The position numbers and the translations under genes are program-made. A DNA stretch of 11,289 nt from Lentisphaeria bacterium UBA7640 (lineage in GTDB: Bacteria > Verrucomicrobiota > Lentisphaeria > Victivallales > Victivallaceae). The notes beneath the pieces were generated by a model, which saw only the letters and a list, made by a program, of their open reading frames with translations, was not told the origin of the DNA and did not search any database. The stretch covers positions 1 through 11,289 of the forward strand of contig DLIO01000034.1 of the NCBI GenBank assembly GCA_002483765.1, given 5' to 3'. Each line of letters begins with the position of its first letter. Position 1 is the first letter of the stretch. Positions 1-6,580 of the stretch are shown here, in pieces.

Positions 1-362
1 ACATCAAATGCAGAAGAACCCATATTAATGACACGACCCTTGTTAGTGGGGGGGTAAGCTGGTCATTGCCTAGAAAACTCAGTAGCTACAGAAAACCTAG
101 CATGGTAGCGTACTTTATGGATATGAAGGCTATTCCTGGAGGAAGCGCGACAGAACAGCAAGGAACCCTTATTATTAATCCATACGCAACTGGGTCCCAT
201 AATTTTATCGGACGCCGACATGGCGGAAAAGGAGAAAGCATGGCTAATGATGGTGCCTTCAATGTGTTATATCTTGACGGTCACGCACAGGCGATGAATT
301 CTTATCCTTCGTTCAGTCCTGCAACAGATCCATTCTGGGGCAGACCATCTTCTAACCCATAA
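1..362 (+). CDS. C-terminal part of a prepilin-like H-Xn-DG protein (5' end outside window)
   Basis: The reading frame is open from the left edge (codons begin at base 3) to the TAA at 360-362, so the TTG at 66 is an internal codon and the true start lies outside the window. The visible part is about 119 residues. Near the end an RRH is followed by NVLYLDGH, the signature of the prepilin-type processing-associated H-X9-DG C-terminal domain. That domain is abundant in Lentisphaerae, Planctomycetes and Verrucomicrobia and follows an N-terminal type IV pilin-like methylation motif, which cannot be seen here. The spacing is unusual: 18 residues, not 9, separate the H from the DG. The protein ends soon after a DPFWG segment, as such proteins often do. 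Members are thought to be cell-surface or periplasmic pseudopilin-like proteins, often next to glycan-degradation genes; their precise role is unknown. The last codons and the sequence after the stop resemble the end of the next gene. Confidence 0.8.
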   Translation, partial: IKCRRTHINDTTLVSGGVSWSLPRKLSSYRKPSMVAYFMDMKAIPGGSATEQQGTLIINPYATGSHNFIGRRHGGKGESMANDGAFNVLYLDGHAQAMNSYPSFSPATDPFWGRPSSNP

Positions 363-370
363 TATTTCAA

Positions 371-1006
371 CTACTATAAATTAATCATTAAAACTGGAGA
401 CAACATAACATGAAATATATTCTTAGTCTTTTAACTGTCTTTTCTTTAAGCGCATCAATCTGCGCTAACTCACCCATGGTCAAAAATGGAGGATTTGAGA
501 AAAATTTATATAAAGGAATACCTAATGGCTGGGGCGGTAAAGTTATCCTTAAAGATGGGAAGGTGGCTCCGTTACAGGGAAATTTGGATCAGAGTGACTT
601 TAAGGAGGGGAAACAATCCTTCAAGTTAGAATTAAACAATGACAAAAAATCTATCATAATGGAGACTACACTAGGCGAAGTTCAGCCGGGTAAAGTGTTT
701 GAATTTTCATTCTGGTGCAAAATAAAGGGTGAATGTCGGCTTACCATTCGCGAAAATCACCTTACTCCAGAGGGGAAATGGCGTGCGAAATTATTTAAGA
801 ATTTTATTACTGTCAATGGCCCAACCGATTGGAAAAAATACACTGCTAAAATAATGACAGTATCTGGCGATGGCATACTCGGAATTACCATTTTTATTGA
901 TAAAGGCCCCGGCGAAATATGGTTGGATGATTTCAAAATAGAAGAATCTGAAGTTGGCTCTGGCGATGAAATATCGTTCAGGATAAACCCTAATGAAAAT
1001 ACTTTT
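371..1006 (+). repeat. Tandem duplication, copy A (leader, signal peptide and CBM)
   Basis: This segment is a direct repeat of 1040-1688, with the start codons 670 bases apart. It covers the ribosome-binding leader, the signal peptide and the whole CBM up to the residues NENTF. Bases 402-480 are identical to 1072-1150 and a second block at about 818-862 is also identical. The sequence between them differs mainly at third codon positions. Relative to copy B it lacks 12 bases (four codons, GYYI) just before NENTF. Weaker similarity continues to the left, through the 3' end of the pseudopilin gene. Confidence 0.93.
394..399 (+). promoter_or_regulatory. Ribosome binding site of the stand-alone CBM gene
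   Basis: TGGAGA lies 10 bases before the ATG at 410 and gives a GGAG Shine-Dalgarno core. The same site with near-identical surroundings precedes the second copy at 1080, which supports both start codons. Confidence 0.7.
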
Positions 1007-1030
1007 GTGGCCCTCAAGTATAATCCATAA
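410..1030 (+). CDS. Small secreted stand-alone carbohydrate-binding module protein
   Basis: A 206-residue protein. Residues 1-19 or so form a signal peptide: MKY, a hydrophobic stretch, then a probable signal peptidase I site near ICA-NS. There is no proper lipobox. The rest is a jelly-roll-type CBM resembling CBM_4_9: it opens with NGGFE (26-30) and PNGW (38-41) and closes with WLDDF (171-175). There is no catalytic domain. The sequence is about 90% identical in protein to the N-terminus of the next gene and ends shortly after the CBM with the unrelated residues VALKYNP. By hand alignment about 45 synonymous and about 20 amino-acid-changing differences separate the copies, which suggests it is maintained and is not a decaying fragment. 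It probably binds a glycan outside the cytoplasm, perhaps as a surface or helper protein for the neighbouring enzyme. The ligand is unknown. The start is supported by a good Shine-Dalgarno site. Confidence 0.88.
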   Translation: MKYILSLLTVFSLSASICANSPMVKNGGFEKNLYKGIPNGWGGKVILKDGKVAPLQGNLDQSDFKEGKQSFKLELNNDKKSIIMETTLGEVQPGKVFEFSFWCKIKGECRLTIRENHLTPEGKWRAKLFKNFITVNGPTDWKKYTAKIMTVSGDGILGITIFIDKGPGEIWLDDFKIEESEVGSGDEISFRINPNENTFVALKYNP

Positions 1031-1039
1031 CACTTTGCT

Positions 1040-1688
1040 CTATTATACAATCAATCATAAAAACTGGAGATAACATAACATGAAATATATTCTTAGTCTT
1101 TTAACTGTCTTTTCTTTAAGCGCATCAATCTGCGCTAACTCACCCATGGTTAAAAATGGAGGATTTGAGAAAAATTTATATAAAGGGATACCAAATGGTT
1201 GGGGTGGTAAAGCTATCCTAAAAGATGGGAAGGTAGCTCGGTTGCAGGGAAGTTTGGACCAAAACGATTTTAAAGAAGGGAAGCAATCCTTAAAGCTAGA
1301 GTTGGGTAATGATGAAAAAACTATCATAATGGAAACCACACTAGGTGAAGTTCAACCTGGGAAAGTATTCGAGTTTTCGTTTTGGTGTAAGGTTAATGGC
1401 GGATGTAGGCTTATTATTCGCGAGAATCATCTCACTCCAGAAAAGAAATGGCGGTCGGAATTATTTAAAAATTTTATTACTGTTAACGGCCCAACCGATT
1501 GGAAAAAATACACTGCTAAAATAATGACAGTACCCGGCGATGGCATACTAGGAATTACCATTTTCATTGATAAAGGCCCCGGCGAAGTATGGTTGGATGA
1601 TTTCAAAATAGAAGAATTTGAAGTTAGTTCTGGTGATGAAATATCGTTCAGAATGAGTCCTGGCTATTATATCAATGAAAACACTTTT
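1040..1688 (+). repeat. Tandem duplication, copy B (leader, signal peptide and CBM of the large gene)
   Basis: Direct repeat of 371-1006. It includes the leader with its Shine-Dalgarno site, the signal peptide and the CBM. The similarity stops abruptly after the codons for NENTF, where this copy continues into a further beta domain and copy A runs into a short different tail and a stop. Confidence 0.93.
1064..1069 (+). promoter_or_regulatory. Ribosome binding site of the CBM-hydrolase gene
   Basis: TGGAGA 10 bases before the ATG at 1080, duplicated together with the gene start from or to 394-399. The leaders differ by one base between here and the ATG (C at 401, T at 1071), so both genes should have similar translation initiation strength. 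Confidence 0.7.
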
Positions 1689-4544
1689 GAATTACCTCAA
1701 AATAGTTCGATGCCAATTTTTCTGACCTGTGCGAACAAGACTCAGCACAAATTTAAAAATCCTCGACTTGTTTTTGAGATTCCGAAAAAGATCAAATTAT
1801 TAAGTTGCGGTTATGACGCACGCGAGATAAAAGCTGCTGAGGAATTTAATAAAAATGGCATGAGTTATGTAAGATATGAATTCAGCATGCCAGTTCCCAA
1901 ATCCATTATGCGTTCGCCGGACTATTCAAAAACAGCCTATAATTCAGTCATCCCCTTATTGTCCAGCAATGCACTTCCTTCGTCGGAAAAGTATAGCTGT
2001 TATATTTACTACAAAGACGACGCGCTGGACTGTAAGCCATCAGAATTCAAGGTACAAATTATTCCTGAAGTTCCTACTGTTACAGCTCCAAAAAAGTTTT
2101 CTACAGGAATCCATTCTGCGACTAGCATTGAATACTATGGCTCTCCGTTAAAAAGATTTATGGAATTTTATAAAAATAGCGGATTTAATACTATTTATTT
2201 ACCAGATGTTCTGCGTGCTGGTTCATTATATCCTATGCGTGACAACCGCAATGTAGGCCCAATTTTTGAAGCAGCTTATTCTGCAGGCGTTTCTGCGTAC
2301 GTATCTACAAACGCCATGGTTAACGGCTACACTTTACGTTATACATCAGCCACAATAAATGCTCCAGATAGTGTCAAAATAAAAAGAGCTAACGGCAAGA
2401 TTGATAAGAATGCTTTTGATCCGGCATACATGATCCGTAAAGGTGAATGGTATGCCAAGGGACTCAATCAGATCATTGACCAAGCTATACGCTTTAAAGC
2501 CAAAGGTATTTGGATAAACTGGGAACCATATATGTTTATAGGGGGTGGAGGTAGTTTTACGGAATTATCCCTTAAAGACTTCGCTAAATTTAGTGGCATT
2601 GCTGAAACGATTGTGCTTAAAACTGCTCCTGATAAACTGTTAGAGCAATATCGTGATGAATTCTACAAGTTTCAATCTTTCCAGTGTGGACAGGCAATGA
2701 AATCAATGATGGAGTTAATCGAAAAACGTTGCAAAGAACAGAATCATCCTCTGGAGATAATGTTATGCACAGGTGCACAATTGCTTACTGGAGTAACAAA
2801 ACTAAAAGAGACAGGACGATGGACCAAGATACAACATTACCGTAGAACTTTTATGGCTGAAGACTGGCTCAAGTACTTTGGAGCAGTATCATCATGGTAT
2901 TATGTTTATTTCAGATCAAATGATTATCTTGAAAAAGACAATCAAAAACTTATTGATGTCGGGTATCGTCTTTCTGAATCACATGGAACGCTTGTCCCTA
3001 CAAGCCACGTTAAAACCCTCCACGAGGTTGAAACTATTGTCTCATACCTCAAGGCGCAATCCGAGCGCGATAACATAGAAAAACGTAAGTATATCCACCT
3101 CTCGCAAAATCTCCAAGCTGGCAATTGGGTAGTAAAGCCAGAAGCGATAAGCTTGCAGATGCTGGCAACATTTATTGGTGGTGCTGATGGCGTTGATTTA
3201 TATTTTTTCCCGCAGGGTTATGACGGTACCTACTGGCACGAGGCCGCCAAAGCTAATTCAAAGATCGCAATGTTCGAAGACTTCATAATGACAGGCGAAC
3301 AAAATAATGAGACTGTTTCCGCTTTGGCGTTAACAACATTATTTAATTCGGACGAAGCAGATTTTAAAGAGCGACTAGCTATTCGTAATTTCGAGAAAGA
3401 TGGCAAGCTCTTAATAGCACTCTGTAATTTTGACTATCTTGATGCAGTCCCAGTTAAATTAAATATATCCCGCCCAGACGGTAAATATACTTTGACTGCG
3501 CCGTGGCTTAAACATCGTTTTCGTACTAAGCAATCAGAATTACTAAACTCTAAGGAATTAAAAGATATAGAGTTAGTGATCCCTCCAATGACTGTACGTT
3601 TTATTTTGTGCTCCGCTAATGAGGACAATCGCGACTTTAAAGACCTCTATCTTGAGGAGATTAAAGAGGAGATTAAGAAAAACGTACCACAACTTAACGC
3701 TAAATTTGAACAGCGTTTAAAGGATGCCGAACACAGATTGAACTCCGTAAATAATAAAAGAAAAGAAACTTTCAACACAAAAACCTTTGAACCTGTTAAT
3801 TCAAGTTTATTTAAAACCGCATTGAAAAATGAAGATGGCACATATGTCTTAGAAGTCGATGCAGGAAATACAAAAATTAACATTGTTCCTGAAGATGGGG
3901 CTGTTATTACTAAGTGGATAGTCGATGGCAAAGATCAAGTAAACGGCAAAATTTGTTTAAACCGCTTTTATCTACCAAGATTAGATAACAATGATATTAA
4001 CGGGACTTTTCAGCTTAAGTCTCAAGGGTTGAAAGATAAAAATTTAGCAATAGTGTTTGAGCATACTTTTTCTGAAATTACTATACGCAAAAGCTTCTAT
4101 TTTGAGCCAGACGGAAAATCATTTAAAGTAAATTGCGAGATAATTAACAATTCAAAAACGTTCCAGACAATTGGGTTCTGGTACTGGAATGCTTTCACCG
4201 CTGGGATGTGGAAAAATAATCCTCAACTGGAAGTAGGCGACAAATTGTTTACAGATATAAGTCATACAAATTCGACAAACTATTATGAAACATCAAAAGA
4301 CCCAATGGTGAAAAACCTATTAGGCGCTATCTCCTATGAAAATAATGAAGGACAAAAAAGTTTCGGGTTGAAAAGTTCAGACAGTACAATTACTCTAACT
4401 ACTGAATTGTCAGACATCGCTGGTTTTCTGACTTGGGCTGTCAACAAGGAAAAGTTTAGTACACTGGAATTACTTTTCAAAACCAAAGTTTTGAAACAAA
4501 ATCAAATAGTTAACTATCCACTAATTTATAGATTTATGCCCTAA
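1080..4544 (+). CDS. Large secreted CBM plus putative TIM-barrel glycoside hydrolase, family unassigned
   Basis: A 1154-residue protein. In order: signal peptide (1 to about 20); CBM_4_9-like module (about 22-180, with NGGFE and WLDDF); a beta-rich linking domain (about 188-335); a probable TIM barrel (about 340-760); a small beta domain (about 765-848); a charged helical, probably coiled-coil stretch (about 850-900); and a C-terminal beta-sandwich (about 912-1154) resembling the mutarotase-like or supersandwich domains found in many sugar-active enzymes. The barrel is inferred from alternating segments such as GFNTIYLPDV and GIWINWEP. NWEP with E482 resembles the acid/base NEP motif of clan GH-A enzymes. 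A later KPE (E688) before GGADGVDLYFF is a possible partner and recalls GH42-like barrels. I cannot assign it to a numbered GH family. It probably cleaves a polysaccharide or glycoconjugate outside the cytoplasm. The next gene starts 47 bases downstream, suggesting an operon. Confidence 0.8.
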   Translation: MKYILSLLTVFSLSASICANSPMVKNGGFEKNLYKGIPNGWGGKAILKDGKVARLQGSLDQNDFKEGKQSLKLELGNDEKTIIMETTLGEVQPGKVFEFSFWCKVNGGCRLIIRENHLTPEKKWRSELFKNFITVNGPTDWKKYTAKIMTVPGDGILGITIFIDKGPGEVWLDDFKIEEFEVSSGDEISFRMSPGYYINENTFELPQNSSMPIFLTCANKTQHKFKNPRLVFEIPKKIKLLSCGYDAREIKAAEEFNKNGMSYVRYEFSMPVPKSIMRSPDYSKTAYNSVIPLLSSNALPSSEKYSCYIYYKDDALDCKPSEFKVQIIPEVPTVTAPKKFSTGIHSATSIEYYGSPLKRFMEFYKNSGFNTIYLPDVLRAGSLYPMRDNRNVGPIFEAAYSAGVSAYVSTNAMVNGYTLRYTSATINAPDSVKIKRANGKIDKNAFDPAYMIRKGEWYAKGLNQIIDQAIRFKAKGIWINWEPYMFIGGGGSFTELSLKDFAKFSGIAETIVLKTAPDKLLEQYRDEFYKFQSFQCGQAMKSMMELIEKRCKEQNHPLEIMLCTGAQLLTGVTKLKETGRWTKIQHYRRTFMAEDWLKYFGAVSSWYYVYFRSNDYLEKDNQKLIDVGYRLSESHGTLVPTSHVKTLHEVETIVSYLKAQSERDNIEKRKYIHLSQNLQAGNWVVKPEAISLQMLATFIGGADGVDLYFFPQGYDGTYWHEAAKANSKIAMFEDFIMTGEQNNETVSALALTTLFNSDEADFKERLAIRNFEKDGKLLIALCNFDYLDAVPVKLNISRPDGKYTLTAPWLKHRFRTKQSELLNSKELKDIELVIPPMTVRFILCSANEDNRDFKDLYLEEIKEEIKKNVPQLNAKFEQRLKDAEHRLNSVNNKRKETFNTKTFEPVNSSLFKTALKNEDGTYVLEVDAGNTKINIVPEDGAVITKWIVDGKDQVNGKICLNRFYLPRLDNNDINGTFQLKSQGLKDKNLAIVFEHTFSEITIRKSFYFEPDGKSFKVNCEIINNSKTFQTIGFWYWNAFTAGMWKNNPQLEVGDKLFTDISHTNSTNYYETSKDPMVKNLLGAISYENNEGQKSFGLKSSDSTITLTTELSDIAGFLTWAVNKEKFSTLELLFKTKVLKQNQIVNYPLIYRFMP

Positions 4545-4591
4545 ACACTTATTTTAAGGTTCACGAATAAATTTCAAACAGGTTTTAAAAC

Positions 4592-6556
4592 ATGAGTACT
4601 TCTTCAACAACGAATATATTCATTATTGAAAATTTAAAATTGAAAGTATCGTATAACAATACTATAGGCAGAATAGACATTATTCACAAGATAAATGGAA
4701 GTGCCTATTCAAGCACAACTCCCTTTTACTTTATCTACGGCAATTCCTATGCTTACAATCTGCCACAGCATTGCAAAACCAGCATAAAAAGAACCGCAGA
4801 TAAACTGACGTTTTATTTTGACGAGTTTGAATTCTGGGCGCGCTTTAAAGGACATGGTTACCATAAACCGGAACCGGGACCGGATTTGAAGTTTGAATTT
4901 TCAATTATCCTTAAAGATGATCATATCATATTCAGAACAGAAAAAATACAGAATATGGATGAAGAAGAATGTGCAGTCAACTTCCCGCACGGGCTGCTCG
5001 AATTCAGTTCTCAGAACACCGCACAACTGATTTTTCCTTTTGGTTTCGGTTCAATGTTCGAATTCCCTAGAAATGATTATTTTATATATTCCACTCCTTG
5101 TGAACGTCCTCAATATTCTTTGCCGCTTTATGCTTTGTTTGAACCTGGGGGCGGATTGGGTGTTTATTTGAAAAATCCATATGATATGAATACCACAGTT
5201 AGTATAAACAGCAAAACCAAGGGATGGGCCTCAGTAGAAAGCAGTTTTTCCTTTGAAAGGAAAAACGCCAACTATGCTCGTGAAGTACACATTTATCCAA
5301 TGCTGAAAGGTCAGAATTATATTGATTTAGCAAAACTTTATCGCCACATTTTAAAGAAAGAAAAGCGTTTTGTTTCATTACAGGAAAAGATTGATCAAAA
5401 CCCTGATGTGGAGAAACTGGTTGGATCAGTCATTTGGAAGCATAATGTTTACTCGGGAGAGCGTCCGGCTGGAGTTAAGAAAAACTACAGCCTTTACATG
5501 CTTGATCCAGAACAAAATGAGTACGAGGGATTACCAAATAACTGGACTGCAAAAGAAGTATTTGACACGGCAAAGGAGCGCGGATTTGACCGTGTATGTG
5601 TTTACAATACTGGCTGGAATAACAAGGGATTCGATAGCGGTTATCCAACTCGTTTCCCACCAAATCCAGAACGTGGAACAGAGGAACAGTTTAAGATTGC
5701 CGCAGATTATGGCCGGTCACTTTCGCAAGACTATATATACTCAGTACATGATAATTATCTCGATGTTTATGACAACTCTCCAGAATTTAATTTTTCCGAA
5801 ACAAACACTAGAAAAGACGGCAGTCCTGAACCCGGAGGGATTTGGCGTGGTGGAAGAGCATATCTGATGTGTACATCTCAAAGTTCAAAGTATTTAACCC
5901 GCGACATTCCTCATTTGGCTGAAATGCTTGGCAAAGGCAGTATTTATATTGATGTGTTGGGCTGTGCAAAACTTGAATCATGTCATAACCCTTCACATCC
6001 GCAGGGAAAACGTGAAGATGTGGCTAGTAGGCGTACTATCTTAAAATTTATAAAACAACATATGGGTTCTGTAGCAACTGAAGGCACTCCCGGAGATTGC
6101 TATGCGGATATTGTTGATTTAGGAGCTTACTGTTACTATCACATGACAGCATCAAATCCTTTAACAGAACCAATCCCAGTTCCAATTCCACTATGGCAGT
6201 TGGTCTATCATGATTCTTTGTTGAATTATACTTCTGAAAGTACTTTTAAGGCTTACGGTAGCGAATACATTTTGTATATGGCACTTTACGCTTTGTTGCC
6301 AACGCAGTTTGATGATGTCTCGAAAAAACTCTCCCTCGAACTGCGGGATACTTACAAGGCAGAAATGATATCCCACGAATTTATTGAAAAAGTTAATGTT
6401 AAACGTGATTCTAACGGCTGTTTCTGGTCAGATGGTGTCGCTAAGACTGTTTTTAGTGACGGGACAAACGTTATTGCCAATTTCAGGAAAACTTCATACG
6501 AATATAAAGGGCAACTAATTCCTGCCCGTGATTTTATTATTACAAAACAAGCTTGA
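4592..6556 (+). CDS. Putative glycoside hydrolase-like protein (GH101/GH129-like or DUF-type), cytoplasmic
   Basis: A 654-residue protein without a signal peptide, so probably cytoplasmic. Residues 1 to about 260 are beta-rich and look like the N-terminal supersandwich of GH31/GH36/GH101-type enzymes. A probable TIM barrel follows (about 275-580). It contains FDRVCVYNTGW, then SIYIDVLG with D454, and then ATEGTPGD with E497. A YIDV aspartate after one strand and a glutamate after the next resembles the nucleophile and acid/base arrangement of GH101 and GH129 (endo-alpha-N-acetylgalactosaminidase relatives); this match is from memory of the motif, not an alignment. Uncharacterised families such as DUF5696 or DUF6259 are alternatives. 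A short C-terminal beta domain ends the protein. The upstream gap is 47 bases and the Shine-Dalgarno site is weak (CAGG at 4579-4582). The stop at 6554-6556 is 24 bases before the next preferred start, which suggests translational coupling. Confidence 0.68.
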   Translation: MSTSSTTNIFIIENLKLKVSYNNTIGRIDIIHKINGSAYSSTTPFYFIYGNSYAYNLPQHCKTSIKRTADKLTFYFDEFEFWARFKGHGYHKPEPGPDLKFEFSIILKDDHIIFRTEKIQNMDEEECAVNFPHGLLEFSSQNTAQLIFPFGFGSMFEFPRNDYFIYSTPCERPQYSLPLYALFEPGGGLGVYLKNPYDMNTTVSINSKTKGWASVESSFSFERKNANYAREVHIYPMLKGQNYIDLAKLYRHILKKEKRFVSLQEKIDQNPDVEKLVGSVIWKHNVYSGERPAGVKKNYSLYMLDPEQNEYEGLPNNWTAKEVFDTAKERGFDRVCVYNTGWNNKGFDSGYPTRFPPNPERGTEEQFKIAADYGRSLSQDYIYSVHDNYLDVYDNSPEFNFSETNTRKDGSPEPGGIWRGGRAYLMCTSQSSKYLTRDIPHLAEMLGKGSIYIDVLGCAKLESCHNPSHPQGKREDVASRRTILKFIKQHMGSVATEGTPGDCYADIVDLGAYCYYHMTASNPLTEPIPVPIPLWQLVYHDSLLNYTSESTFKAYGSEYILYMALYALLPTQFDDVSKKLSLELRDTYKAEMISHEFIEKVNVKRDSNGCFWSDGVAKTVFSDGTNVIANFRKTSYEYKGQLIPARDFIITKQA

Positions 6557-6580
6557 TTGCTTCAATATGAAACAAGTACA

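Noticed and set aside
410..470. Lipoprotein signal (cysteine in SASICA)
   Set aside because: The residue before the cysteine is isoleucine, which does not fit a lipobox; signal peptidase I cleavage is more likely.
410..1030. Calling the short CBM gene a pseudogene of the large enzyme
   Set aside because: It has an intact start, ribosome binding site, signal peptide and complete CBM, and differences from the parent are mostly synonymous.
1021..1060. Promoter -10-like TATTAT/TATACA before the large gene
   Set aside because: No supported -35 element at proper spacing, and such AT-rich hexamers are expected by chance here.
5370..5867. Open frame of 165 codons on the plus strand
   Set aside because: It lies wholly inside the 654-residue GH-like gene in another frame, and its translation lacks any domain pattern; the enclosing frame has clear motifs.
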